From: Nostoc carneum NIES-2107
GTDB taxonomy: Bacteria > Cyanobacteriota > Cyanobacteriia > Cyanobacteriales > Nostocaceae
NCBI GenBank assembly: GCA_002368155.1
Contig: AP018181.1
Span: forward strand, 1-64,000
Direction of reading: 5' to 3'
DNA length: 64,000 nt
A program made the translations under genes and the position numbers. Position 1 is the first letter of the stretch. Every line of letters starts with the position of its first letter. The notes beneath the pieces were generated by a model. That model was not told the DNA's origin. It saw only the letters and a list, made by a program, of their open reading frames with translations, and ran no database searches. Positions 1 through 8,771 of the stretch are shown piece after piece.

Positions 1-75
1 TGTAGGGGCACGGGCATTGCCCTGCCCTCTAGAATATAATTGATGTGTCGCAAATATTATTTGATTTGGTATAAG

Positions 76-275
76 AATACAGTTCAGTTAAGCTCATTAG
101 GGATTGATTTGTCACTTATTAAAGAAGCCAGAAGAATTGGGGGATTCTCCCCCAAACCCCCGATTGGGTGACGGTTGCGTCCCCCAAACCCCCTCCAAAA
201 TTATTGTTGAGTTTTTTGTTGAGTAACTAGTTTTTGGGGTTTGTTTTCAATTAATTTTCTTAACTGAACTGTATT
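76..275. repeat. MITE-like element with 17-bp terminal inverted repeats
   Basis: AATACAGTTCAGTTAAG at 76-92 is the exact reverse complement of 259-275. The 166 bp between them have no ORF and hold C-rich runs of the 'cccccaaaccccc' type (140-200). The size and perfect ends fit a non-autonomous miniature element. I see no clear target duplication. The rest of 1-480 holds a partial palindromic 'GTAGGGGCACGGGC' repeat at 1-30 and otherwise AT-rich DNA. Confidence 0.6.
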
Positions 276-483
276 GGTCATGCGTTGTTATTTTGGCAAT
301 GCAACCTAGTTTAAATAATGATGCATTTTATGCCTTAAAATTCAAATTTAATATGTATTTTTATGGCTAAAACTGCATAATCTCAGAACACTCAAATTTA
401 TAGATGAGAAATATTATATGCGGTTAATTCAGTTGTAATGACTGTACTTTAATTTGACTCTTGAGTCTTGAGTTATGACTTTA

Positions 484-518
484 ACTCAAGACTCAGGACT
501 CAGGACTCAGGACTCAAT
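484..518. repeat. STRR heptamer array overlapping the aroC 3' end
   Basis: Five tandem heptamers of the form ACTCAGG (variants ACTCAAG and ACTCAAT) run through the end of aroC. The aroC stop codon (500-502 on the plus strand, read TGA on minus) lies inside the array, so the last residues of the protein, LSPES, are encoded by repeat DNA. Confidence 0.75.
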
Positions 519-1600
519 ACATGACACTGTCCATGATTCCGTAATAAATGGTCGCACAGAACCAAGGCCACCATTGCTTCTACCATCGGAACTGCACGAG
601 GTAATACGCAAGGATCGTGCCTTCCTTTGGCTGCTAATACAGTTTCTTCGCCTTCACGAGTTACAGTTTTTTGTTCTTTTCTAATTGTCGCTGTCGGCTT
701 AAATGCAACTCGTAAAATTATATTTTCTCCGTTAGAAATTCCTCCCTGAATCCCACCAGAACGGTTAGTTACGGTGCGAATTTCACCGTTTTCATCAATA
801 TAAAATTCGTCGTTATGTTCAATTCCTGTTAACAGGGTTCCTGCAAAACCAGAACCAATTTCAAAACCTTTGCTAGCAGGAAGAGACATTACAGCTTTGG
901 CAATATCTGCTTCTAATTTATCAAAGACTGGTTCGCCTAAACCTTTGGGTACATTCCGCGCTACACATTCAACTACACCACCGATGGAATCGCCTTGTCT
1001 ACCAGTTTGCTCAATTAATTCAATCATGCGTTCTGCCAACTCGCCATCGGGACAGCGAACGATGTTGCTTTCAACTTGTTCTAAGGTGACAGTGTTGGGA
1101 TCGATAACGCCTTCTAAGTCTTTGATGCGCTTGACGTAACCGATGATTTCTACATTTGCAACTTGGCGGAGAATTTTTTTAGCGATCGCACCTGCTGCTA
1201 CTCTACCAATTGTCTCACGCGCTGAAGACCTACCGCCACCTTGCCAGTTACGAATCCCATATTTGGCATCATAAGTTGCATCAGCGTGGGAGGGGCGATA
1301 CTTCTGAGCCATCTCGTCGTAATCTTGGGGACGAGTATCTTTATTTCGCACCAAAATTGAGATTGGGGTTCCTAGAGTTTTACCTTCAAATACTCCAGAT
1401 AATATCTCGCAGATATCAGCTTCTTTGCGCGGTGTGGTAATTTTACTTTGTCCTGGCCGTCTTCTATCTAGCTCTACTTGAATTTCTTCCGCCGAAATCT
1501 CTAGCCGCGGCGGACAACCATCAATCACAACCCCCACACCGCCGCCGTGGGACTCTCCAAAAGTAGTAACGCGAAATAGATGACCAAAAGTATTGCCCAT
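500..1600 (-). CDS. aroC: chorismate synthase
   Basis: Converts 5-enolpyruvylshikimate-3-phosphate to chorismate, the last common step of aromatic biosynthesis; cytosolic and dependent on reduced FMN. The 366-residue product has the usual family length. It starts [19 protein letters not shown], the canonical N-terminus with the first family signature. The internal stretch [20 protein letters not shown] and RSSARET are typical, as is the final region with [18 protein letters not shown]. Only the last few residues (LSPES) are unusual, because they come from a heptamer repeat. The gene is monocistronic by position, with no close upstream neighbour. ATG at 1600 is the natural start because the family begins exactly there. 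Confidence 0.97.
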   Translation of the reverse strand: MGNTFGHLFRVTTFGESHGGGVGVVIDGCPPRLEISAEEIQVELDRRRPGQSKITTPRKEADICEILSGVFEGKTLGTPISILVRNKDTRPQDYDEMAQKYRPSHADATYDAKYGIRNWQGGGRSSARETIGRVAAGAIAKKILRQVANVEIIGYVKRIKDLEGVIDPNTVTLEQVESNIVRCPDGELAERMIELIEQTGRQGDSIGGVVECVARNVPKGLGEPVFDKLEADIAKAVMSLPASKGFEIGSGFAGTLLTGIEHNDEFYIDENGEIRTVTNRSGGIQGGISNGENIILRVAFKPTATIRKEQKTVTREGEETVLAAKGRHDPCVLPRAVPMVEAMVALVLCDHLLRNHGQCHVLSPES

Positions 1601-1792
1601 GATATTGAAAAAAATAGACCAGGCTTATGTATTTTACCTATAGTTCCGATCAAAGTTAATTTTTCCTTTAGGATTTACCACTGGCCTGCAATGGTATTAT
1701 TTTGTCAAATGAATGACTGTAATTATGTAACCATTAGCTGATAATTCTTGATCAACAGCAAAACTTACTGAACCACCTATAATTTTAGGTTT

Positions 1793-2332
1793 GTGCAAAT
1801 TCATTCTTTCTCAGAATTTGACCCCAGCCCACAAAGTAATTATGAGCAGGGTTTGCAAAGGGTGCTAGACCGTCTAGTCATCACGATGCAGCGAGATGCA
1901 TTAGTTCGAGAAACGATTAACCAACTTAGAGATTCGCTTCAGGTTGACCGTGTAGTTTTGTATTACTTTTATGGAAAATGGCATGGGCAGGTAACTGCGG
2001 AATCTGTAGCCTCTAGTGAATACTCGATTTTTGGTTCCAAAGGGCCAGATAATTGTTTTAATCAAGAGTATGCCAATTTGTATTTAGCAGGACGAGTCAG
2101 AGCGATCGCGGATATTGAATTAGAATCATTGCATGATTGCCATCGAGATTTTCTTCGCAGTTTGCAGGTGCGTGCAAATTTAGTAGTACCAGTTATCATA
2201 CCCAAAGGGTTATGGGGATTGTTAGTAGCCCATCACTGTCAAGCGCCTCATGTTTGGTCGCCATCAGATATTGAACAGATGCAAACAGCAGCCAATACTC
2301 TAGCAACTGCACCTTGTATTGTCGAAAGTTAA
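1793..2332 (+). CDS. stand-alone GAF-domain protein with a cyanobacteriochrome-type Cys-His motif
   Basis: A 179-residue protein that is essentially one GAF domain (about residues 20-175). PDNCF with Asp86 sits where cyanobacteriochromes carry their Asp motif. HDCHRDFL with Cys116-His117 matches the canonical bilin-attachment Cys-His, and QVRANLVVPV followed by LWGLLVAHHC is the typical end of these GAF domains. There is no kinase, GGDEF or other output domain. Bilin binding is an inference from the motifs; many related GAF domains bind nothing. The start is GTG at 1793, and no earlier in-frame start is evident. It could alternatively be a remnant of a longer photoreceptor, although both flanks are non-coding. 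Confidence 0.82.
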   Translation: MQIHSFSEFDPSPQSNYEQGLQRVLDRLVITMQRDALVRETINQLRDSLQVDRVVLYYFYGKWHGQVTAESVASSEYSIFGSKGPDNCFNQEYANLYLAGRVRAIADIELESLHDCHRDFLRSLQVRANLVVPVIIPKGLWGLLVAHHCQAPHVWSPSDIEQMQTAANTLATAPCIVES

Positions 2333-2462
2333 ATAGGTTGCTTGCTTTAGTAAGTCGGAAATTGCACCAAACTATGTTATTTAACTTGAAATCCTGACTA
2401 AAGACAAATGACCAAAGACAAATGACAGCCTCAGCCAGTTATCTTTAATTTCTCCAACATAC

Positions 2463-2924
2463 TTATCTTGATATATAAACTAGATATAATCTTTGTTGTT
2501 GATACCAAAGATATTGAGGATAAAACTCATTTTTCGTTATCCATATTGTGGTGCTAGGCAGCGGTTTTTTAATGAAATCTTTAGTTTGATTGCTTTCCTG
2601 CCATTCTCTGGGCTTCAAGTCATCAGGTAGTTTGTTTTTCAAATCGTCATATTTGACTAAATTTTTCTCCTTAATTAAAGTTTGAAAATATGCCTTTGGG
2701 ACATTGATAGCTATTCTGACTTGTGGATCAGGAGTATCGCTAATAATTTCATACTTTAAATCTGAATAATTATTAGGTAAAGGCGCACCCAACCACTTTT
2801 CTATTACCTCTAAAGGAGGTTTTTGTTGATTCTGATGGCTGTAGTTTTTACCGAAATTTAAATTTAAACACCCTATCAAAAAAAATAAAGGTATTAATAA
2901 TATAAGTTTTTGATTTTTCCACAT
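2463..2924 (-). CDS. hypothetical lipoprotein
   Basis: A 153-residue protein of unknown function. The first 20 residues are a hydrophobic signal sequence ending in a lipobox (LIGC, Cys at about residue 19), so the mature protein is probably lipid-anchored. The rest is hydrophilic with no motif I recognise. The gene is divergent from the VOC gene, whose start is only 42 bp away, so the two share a short promoter region. Confidence 0.7.
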   Translation of the reverse strand: MWKNQKLILLIPLFFLIGCLNLNFGKNYSHQNQQKPPLEVIEKWLGAPLPNNYSDLKYEIISDTPDPQVRIAINVPKAYFQTLIKEKNLVKYDDLKNKLPDDLKPREWQESNQTKDFIKKPLPSTTIWITKNEFYPQYLWYQQQRLYLVYISR

Positions 2925-2966
2925 ATCTTTGCATTTACAGCAACTATAAAATTAGGAGAAACAAAG

Positions 2967-3359
2967 ATGAAATTTGGTTATACAGTGATTTGGGTAGATG
3001 ATGTAATGAAGACCGTTGAGTTTTATGAAAAAGCTTTTGGTCTTGTTCGTCGCACTATTCGGGAGCAGAATCAAGTTACTTGGGCAGAAATGGAAACTGG
3101 TGAAACTACCCTAGCTTTTTCCTCAACTAATGAAGCCCAGACATTATTTCCTAATGGTTTCTATGCTAACGATATTATACAAGCGCCTTCCTTAATCCAA
3201 ATCTCATTGATCACACCTGATGTTGCTACTGCTTATATGAGAGCTTTGGGAGCAGGTGCAAAATCATTAGATGCGCCAAAACGTCAGCCTGGCGGACAGA
3301 TGCTGGCTCGCGTCCGCGATATTAATGGTGTACTGGTGTCATTAGTTAGTGGATTATAA
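2967..3359 (+). CDS. VOC (glyoxalase/bleomycin-resistance) family protein
   Basis: A 130-residue single VOC module: MKFGYTVIWVDDVMKTVEFYEKAFGL is the classic opening, and the protein ends GGQMLARVRDINGVLVSLVSG. Members are metal-dependent isomerases, dioxygenases or antibiotic-binding proteins; the substrate here cannot be told. ATG at 2967 is chosen because an AGGAG ribosome-binding site lies 8 bp upstream (2954-2958) and the domain starts here. The 19 codons upstream would run back into the divergent lipoprotein gene. Confidence 0.88.
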   Translation: MKFGYTVIWVDDVMKTVEFYEKAFGLVRRTIREQNQVTWAEMETGETTLAFSSTNEAQTLFPNGFYANDIIQAPSLIQISLITPDVATAYMRALGAGAKSLDAPKRQPGGQMLARVRDINGVLVSLVSGL

Positions 3360-3373
3360 AAATAACAATATTG

Positions 3374-3508
3374 TCTAGTAGTCCACCAAGTCAACTTTGC
3401 TGGGTGAAGAAACGAACCACGAAGACACGAAGTACTCAAAGAAAGAGGAAAAGAAGAGAACTAGAAAATTTAATGCACCTAGCATAGTTCCCTTGTCAGA
3501 CTACTAGA
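3374..3508. repeat. 135-bp imperfect palindromic MITE-like element
   Basis: TCTAGTAGTC (3374-3383) and GACTACTAGA (3499-3508) are perfect inverted ends. The arms continue inward imperfectly (ACTTTGCTGGGTG against CACCTAGCATAGTT). The core is purine-rich and non-coding, containing 'gaaccacgaagacacgaag', a string typical of dispersed cyanobacterial repeats. The remainder of the 3360-3706 gap shows nothing recognisable. Confidence 0.5.
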
Positions 3509-3714
3509 TTAGCCAATCTTTTACTATAATTATCTTGAATTTTGCTTTCCTAATTCATCAGAAAAGGAACAATAGTTACAGATAATTGTCAGGTCACAAT
3601 ATTTTGTGTTCAGGGGAAATAATAAAAATCAATTCCCTAATAAATGTAGTAGCGTGGCAAGGCTAAAATGTTGCAATAATTTTTCTCGTGGGGTGGAGCA
3701 TCTTGCCATAGGTG

Positions 3715-5070
3715 TCAAGTTAAGGCAGAAGCCCAAATGTCAAGCGACCTGGCGGCGTTACGTCGGTGTCGCTGACGAACAGCTTTCACCAAGCCCATAG
3801 AACGCTGATGCTCAACTAACCAAGGAATGAGCTGTAGTTGTGAGTTGTGCGATCGCGCACGATGGAAAAAATATAAACTACGGAACACCATTTCCACGGA
3901 AATACGTTCTATTGGCTGCTGTAAAGCCACAGCGACATCAGCACACAAATCATTGAGTACGGCGTAAAAAATCCAAGTAGCATAAACTTGCATCTGTACA
4001 CCATTAGTGCCACCAACCCAGAGATAAGATAAACCCAGTAAGCGTTTAGTCAATAAAAATGCATCTTCGCTTGGACAACGACGACGATATAAATCACAAA
4101 CTTGCTGTGGGGAAAGCTGTTCTGGGTCAAGGACGTTGGTCAAGTAATGATACCAAGTTGTACCCCAGAGTACTGAGACTTGACGCATGGGGTGGCGACA
4201 TGGATCAGTATGGTGAAGTCCCATTTGAATAATTTCGTCTTTGTAATGAGAACCACTGGAAATGACCCGCACTAGTTGATATCGGACTTTGGCTTTTTGT
4301 CTGGTTAAGATATATTTTCCTTGCTCAGTTAGAGTATCAAACCACTCAAATCCATAAAAGCCCATATCTGTGATCAGTATTCCCCCAATGGGTAAACGTT
4401 CTGTAATTTGTGACCACCACTTTGTTTCGTTACGCTTGGCATCAGCATCGAAAAATGCTGCCACTGGGCGATGAGTAAATGCTTCCACTACCATCAGCAT
4501 CTTTCCCCCCAAGACTGCACCTGTTTTTTGTTGCAGTTGTCCCAAATGTTTTTTGACTGCTTCTAAGGTTGACGCATCTGCAATCCATACTGCACCAAAC
4601 GATGATGCTACTGATGACCACATTGGTGGCATTTCCTTCAAGTGTCTTTTGGCTGCCAGACGCTCTATCACTTGCTCAAACAGCCCGATAAACAGGTGTG
4701 CCGGTAAGCTCCCTAGGCGTTGAGATAGTGCTTGCCGACTCACAGACATCGCCTCCACCCACATCAATCCTTCCACTTCCAGGCAGCGCAACACATCTGT
4801 TAAATGTTGTACTTGTCTATACACTAGACTCAATACTATTGCTGCCATCACTGGTAGCGTGAGCACGCGATCTCGCAAGCTACGTTCTTTATCTTTAACA
4901 TCTTTGAGATTGGCAAATGTCCCTGGAGTTAATAGCTCAATCAACCGTGATTCTATCTCCTCACTTGTTGGGGCTGGGCAACTTACCCGATGTCGAAAGT
5001 CTGGATTTCCTTGTTTCTTCCTTGGCTTAGGCATGGTTAAACTCAACACCATTGTGTTCAGTTTAACCAT
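3715..5070 (-). CDS. IS4-family transposase
   Basis: A 451-residue DDE transposase. YRRRCPSEDAFLLTK fits the IS4 signature Y-(2)-R-(3)-E-(6)-K exactly, and ITDMGFYG with an upstream DAST motif supplies the other acidic residues. The frame is intact, so it may be active. Two starts are possible: ATG at 5070 and ATG at 5034 (MPKPRKKQG). The region between them is a near-perfect hairpin, so the second is the likelier translation start. Confidence 0.9.
   Translation of the reverse strand: MVKLNTMVLSLTMPKPRKKQGNPDFRHRVSCPAPTSEEIESRLIELLTPGTFANLKDVKDKERSLRDRVLTLPVMAAIVLSLVYRQVQHLTDVLRCLEVEGLMWVEAMSVSRQALSQRLGSLPAHLFIGLFEQVIERLAAKRHLKEMPPMWSSVASSFGAVWIADASTLEAVKKHLGQLQQKTGAVLGGKMLMVVEAFTHRPVAAFFDADAKRNETKWWSQITERLPIGGILITDMGFYGFEWFDTLTEQGKYILTRQKAKVRYQLVRVISSGSHYKDEIIQMGLHHTDPCRHPMRQVSVLWGTTWYHYLTNVLDPEQLSPQQVCDLYRRRCPSEDAFLLTKRLLGLSYLWVGGTNGVQMQVYATWIFYAVLNDLCADVAVALQQPIERISVEMVFRSLYFFHRARSHNSQLQLIPWLVEHQRSMGLVKAVRQRHRRNAARSLDIWASALT
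5033..5070 (-). promoter_or_regulatory. hairpin covering the transposase start region
   Basis: The 17-nt arms 5033-5049 (ATGGTTAAACTCAACAC) and 5054-5070 are complementary but for one position, with a 4-nt loop. In the mRNA the hairpin contains the first candidate ATG and abuts the second. Other insertion sequences use such structures to block transposase translation from read-through transcripts; that role here is inferred. Confidence 0.5.
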
Positions 5071-5231
5071 TGAGTTCTACCCACTTGACAAGAATCTAAT
5101 TTTCTTAACTTGACACCTATGACAAGATGTCCACCCCACAAGATGGAATAATTTATTTCTTGGAAATCCCTACTAGCAATTCAAATCATGTTATGCCACT
5201 TCAAATAATATTTGCGACAGATAAATTCTTT

Positions 5232-5294
5232 GTAAGGGCACGGCATCCGCAATGTTTTGGCATATCAAATATATTATTGGTGCCGTGCCCCTAC
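5232..5294. repeat. palindromic intergenic repeat (GTAGGGGCACGGCA family)
   Basis: GTAAGGGCACGGCA at the left and its near-complement TGCCGTGCCCCTAC at the right flank an AT-rich loop containing 'ggcatatcaaatatatt'. The same element with the same loop words is present at 30024-30086, and a half copy begins the window at 1-30. Confidence 0.7.
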
Positions 5295-5386
5295 CCATCT
5301 GTCGCATTCTTTTTTCAAAATGGTATTAGCTATGAATAAATTCTTCTCCCCTGCATCCTCTGCTCCCTCTGCTTCCTCTGCTTCCC

Positions 5387-6604
5387 CTAAGCGCTTCTCA
5401 AAGCAACAATTGGGTCAAGTTTAGCGGCGCGACGTGCGGGAACGACACCAAAGAATAGGCCGATTCCGCCAGAGATACCAACAGCCATTGTAATTGCTAC
5501 GGGAGAAATGCCAGCTTGTAACGGCGTTAAGGCTGCGACTAACAAAATCCCACTGACACCTACACCAGTACCTACTAAGCCACCAATTGCAGAAACAATT
5601 ACCGCTTCAATCATGAACTGTAGCAAAATATCTTGCTCAGTTGCCCCGATCGCTTTTCTGAGTCCAATTTCTTGGGTGCGTTCGGTGACGGATACTAGCA
5701 TGATGTTCATAATTCCAATACCACCGACAAACAAAGATATGCCCGCGATCGCAGCTAGCATAATTGTTAGTGCGCCTGTAATTTGTCCGACTGTTTGCAA
5801 AGCATCTTTTTGAGAACGGATGGTAAAGTCATCTTCGCCAGTAATTTTGTGGCGTTGGCGCAGTAAATTGGTAATTTGAAACTCTGCTGCATCAACGCTA
5901 TCGGCATTTTTGGCAGAGGCGACAATATAGCTTAACTCCAAACCATAGGGAGAAGTTCGCCCAATTAAGCGATTAGCTGTGGTGATAATTGGTACTAATG
6001 CTGCATCGTCGTAATTCACGCCTAAATTAGAACCTTTAGCCGTGAGTACACCAATCACTTGAAAGCTAGTATTTTTAATTCTTAATTGCTGTCCTACAGG
6101 ATTAGCACTACCAAACAGCCTTTGGGCTAAATCTGCACCCAATACAGCAACTTGGTTGCTGCGCTTCATATCGATGTCAGTAAAAAATCGCCCTTTAGCG
6201 GTTTCAAAATCCCTAACTGTCAAGAACGTGGGAGTTGTGCCAATGATATTAACATCAGTGTTGCGATTGCGGTAAGTAACAACTTGACGGCTATTTAATT
6301 CCGCCGTCACATTTGCAACTGTGGGTACTTGAGTGGCGATCGCTTTCGCATCTTCCAAAACCAGAGTTTTCGGTACATCCCTAGAGATGCGCTGCGTTTC
6401 TTGGTTACCGGGAATTACAAATAAGATATTAGGCCCCAAAGACTCCAGCTGTTGCGAAACATACTTCTGTCCACCTTCGCCAATCCCAATCATTGCAATC
6501 ACCGAAGCGTTACCAATGACAATCCCCAGCATGGTAAGCGCGCTGCGTAACTTATTCGCCAGCAGGGTTTTCCCCGCCATTTGGATACTTTCTAACAGGT
6601 TCAT
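5387..6604 (-). CDS. MacB-type ABC transporter permease (FtsX-like), copy 1
   Basis: A 405-residue inner-membrane permease of tripartite efflux systems. An N-terminal membrane helix (LRSALTMLGIVIGNASVIAMIGIG) is followed by a large periplasmic MacB_PCD domain (about 45-250) and a C-terminal FtsX domain with three helices, including GGIGIMNIMLVSVTERTQEIGLRKAIGAT. There is no fused ATPase, unlike E. coli MacB. It follows the adaptor gene at 6745-8214 on the same strand. No ATPase gene lies in this half of the locus, so it presumably uses the one at 12360-13031. Substrate unknown. Confidence 0.9.
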   Translation of the reverse strand: MNLLESIQMAGKTLLANKLRSALTMLGIVIGNASVIAMIGIGEGGQKYVSQQLESLGPNILFVIPGNQETQRISRDVPKTLVLEDAKAIATQVPTVANVTAELNSRQVVTYRNRNTDVNIIGTTPTFLTVRDFETAKGRFFTDIDMKRSNQVAVLGADLAQRLFGSANPVGQQLRIKNTSFQVIGVLTAKGSNLGVNYDDAALVPIITTANRLIGRTSPYGLELSYIVASAKNADSVDAAEFQITNLLRQRHKITGEDDFTIRSQKDALQTVGQITGALTIMLAAIAGISLFVGGIGIMNIMLVSVTERTQEIGLRKAIGATEQDILLQFMIEAVIVSAIGGLVGTGVGVSGILLVAALTPLQAGISPVAITMAVGISGGIGLFFGVVPARRAAKLDPIVALRSA

Positions 6605-6640
6605 GATCGATGGTAATTGGTAATGGGTAATCGGTGTTTG

Positions 6641-6740
6641 TCAAGGGTCAAAAGTCAAAGGTCAAAAGTCAAAGGTCAAAAGTAATTTATCTTGTTGTCC
6701 CCCAGTCCCCAGTCCCCAGTCCCCAGTCCCCAGTCCCCAA
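6641..6740. repeat. STRR heptamer region (GTCAAAR and CCCCAGT)
   Basis: Tandem GTCAAAA/GTCAAAG heptamers (about 6641-6683) are followed by CCCCAGT heptamers (about 6700-6738). It fills the gap between permease copy 1 and its adaptor gene and is non-coding. Confidence 0.8.
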
Positions 6741-6744
6741 TGCC

Positions 6745-8214
6745 TTACTTACCCTTCTCCTTCGCCTTCTCAATTTTGTAATCCTTCGGTGGGTTTACGA
6801 AAATGCGATCGCCTGTTTTCACGCCTTCTAAAACCTGGGTTTGGTCTTGGATTTGTGCGCCGACGGTAACTTGGCGAAATTGGGGTTTATTGTTTTCGTC
6901 GGGGACGAGTACGCCAGTTTGTCCTTTTTCGGTGACAATAGCGACGGTGGGTATAACTAATGCATTGTTGACGCGATCGCCTAAAAAGGTCAAATCTACG
7001 TTTAAGCCAGAACGTAGTTTATCTATCCCTGTATCTAATGCAACTCGCACTTGGAAGGAAGTTACACCTTGTTCCACTACGGCTTCTGGTGCAATGAGGC
7101 GTACACGACCTTTAAATACTTGGTCGGGATAAGCATCAGCAACAATTTCTACCTGTTGTCCTGGCTTAATTCTGCCAATGTCGGTTTCAGGGACTTGCGC
7201 TAACACTTCTAAACCACGCGCCACGGCGACAATGGAGCTAGATGTAGCTGATGCACTACTAGATGCGGAAGTTGTAGGTGTGACAAATGAACCCACGTTA
7301 GCGTATTTCTGCGTAACTATACCGTTAAAAGGTGCGCGAATTTCTGTATCTGCAAGCCTGACTTGGGCGGCTTTTAATTGCGCTTGAGCTGCTTTGACTG
7401 CGGCTTGGCGTTGAGCAATTTCTTCAGGACGGCTACCATTTTGTAACAGTACTAAAGCGGCGTTGGCTTCAGTAACGGCTGCTTCTTTCGCGTCAATTTC
7501 TTCGCTACGAGTTCCACTTTGCAACAGAGATAGGCGTTTTTGCGCTTCTTCTAAAGCAGCTTTGGCGCGGCTATTTTCACTAATATACTGATCGAGCTGA
7601 TCTTGAGAAGTTGCGCCTTGTCTAGTTAATTCCTGATAGCGTACTACCCGCGCTTGCGTTAAATTAACCTGAGCTTTTGCAGATTCGACTTGCGCTTGCG
7701 CCTGTCCAATTTCTTGAGCGCGATTACCCGCACGCGCTGCGGCTAGTTGTGCTTCTGCTTGCGCTAAACGTGCTTTTGCTTGGGCGATTTCTTGGGGACG
7801 ACTCCCCGCCCGCGCCTCATCGAGTTGGGCTTGGGCTTGGGCGATATTAGCTTGATATTGCAGGATTTGCGCTTGAATTTCGCCAACATCCATGCGGGCT
7901 ATGACTTGCCCTTTTTGCACGCGATCGCCTTGTTCAACATATAATTCACCCAACACCCCAGGATTTTTGGGACTGATATTTACACTTTGAACTGGTACTA
8001 CCTTCCCACTCGCCGTAATCCGCAGCGTCACACTTTGGGTTTCTACAGGAACAGTTAGTTGAGATATATCTTGTTTAGTATTTCCCCGATTCACCAAATT
8101 ATAAGTAGTAGTAGTGCCCACAACCAAAGCACCAGCTGTTATTAACCCTATCAGCCAGCGCATGGGATACTTAATTTTTTTGCCAATCACAGGGATTTCT
8201 ATGTGCGTATTCAT
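6745..8214 (-). CDS. HlyD/MacA-family efflux adaptor, copy 1
   Basis: A 489-residue periplasmic adaptor linking the permease to TolC. One N-terminal membrane helix (about 20-42, LIGLITAGALVVGTTTTYNL) is followed by the split lipoyl/barrel-sandwich halves (SGKVVPVQSVNISPKNPG; DTEIRAPFNGIVTQKYANVG) around a long alpha-helical hairpin, then beta-barrel and membrane-proximal domains (KTGDRIFVNPP). The hairpin contains four copies of a short motif (AGSRPQEIAQ, AGNRAQEIGQ, SGTRSEEIDA, NGSRPEEIAQ), a periodicity also seen in the second adaptor. It precedes permease copy 1 and is probably co-transcribed with it. Confidence 0.92.
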   Translation of the reverse strand: MNTHIEIPVIGKKIKYPMRWLIGLITAGALVVGTTTTYNLVNRGNTKQDISQLTVPVETQSVTLRITASGKVVPVQSVNISPKNPGVLGELYVEQGDRVQKGQVIARMDVGEIQAQILQYQANIAQAQAQLDEARAGSRPQEIAQAKARLAQAEAQLAAARAGNRAQEIGQAQAQVESAKAQVNLTQARVVRYQELTRQGATSQDQLDQYISENSRAKAALEEAQKRLSLLQSGTRSEEIDAKEAAVTEANAALVLLQNGSRPEEIAQRQAAVKAAQAQLKAAQVRLADTEIRAPFNGIVTQKYANVGSFVTPTTSASSSASATSSSIVAVARGLEVLAQVPETDIGRIKPGQQVEIVADAYPDQVFKGRVRLIAPEAVVEQGVTSFQVRVALDTGIDKLRSGLNVDLTFLGDRVNNALVIPTVAIVTEKGQTGVLVPDENNKPQFRQVTVGAQIQDQTQVLEGVKTGDRIFVNPPKDYKIEKAKEKGK

Positions 8215-8771
8215 GATACTAGCCGATAAAGATTGTTTTGCTGAAATAGCTGTTAGTTAATGGGCTATTACTGCAATTTAGAAGGAAATAAAGTTCAGAA
8301 TCAAGGTTATATATTAATCAACGACCTCAAGATTCATTTGCTCAGTTATTGCATATTAAGATACCTTCATATTAGCTATTCACTTCTTTGCGTGGCTTCA
8401 CCTGACTGGGTGACTCAAAATCAGGCTGAAGTATGAAGTGTGAAGTCTGAAGTAATATCAAAATTCCGCCCTAAGCTTAATTATCCTAGACTCTATCGGA
8501 CTCATATTTGATTTTTGAAGTTCACGTAGTAGGATGCGTTAGCGATAGCGTAACGCATCCGTGCTGATTCCTATATGCTTTTATCCCTAATTGAAATATT
8601 GCTTTTTTATCCAAATTTTGCTGCAATATTTCATAGGAAGTAAAATCACCACAGCCCATCCTACAAAAACATTCAAAATACATTAGTAGGGGCATGACAT
8701 TCAGACAATTTCTGTAGAGAGCGAAAGTATTTTCATGCCTTACCCCTAAATTATCTGCCTTAGCAGCATTC
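8215..8771. other. non-coding gap with palindromic repeats
   Basis: No gene is seen. It contains a perfect inverted pair GGATGCGTTA (8532-8541) / TAACGCATCC (8551-8560), part of a dispersed repeat also present near 22457 and (as GGATGGGTTA/TAACCCAT) 29367. It also holds a degenerate 'GTAGGGGCATGACATT ... CATGCCTTACCCCTA' palindrome at about 8686-8750. This was probably the spacer between the tolC-type gene and adaptor copy 1 before the IS1182 insertion. Confidence 0.6.

Larger units (their letters stand above)
3707..5121 (-). mobile_element. IS4-family insertion sequence with 18-bp terminal inverted repeats
   Basis: CATAGGTGTCAAGTTAAG at 3707-3724 is the perfect reverse complement of 5104-5121. 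The 1415-bp unit carries one transposase gene whose stop codon lies in the left repeat. The DNA just outside is itself an inverted pair (GTGGGGTGGAGCATCTTG at 3688-3705; ACAAGATGTCCACCCCAC at 5122-5139), so the element apparently landed in the middle of a dispersed palindromic repeat. A related arm occurs alone near 19255-19275. No direct target duplication could be made out. Confidence 0.88.
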
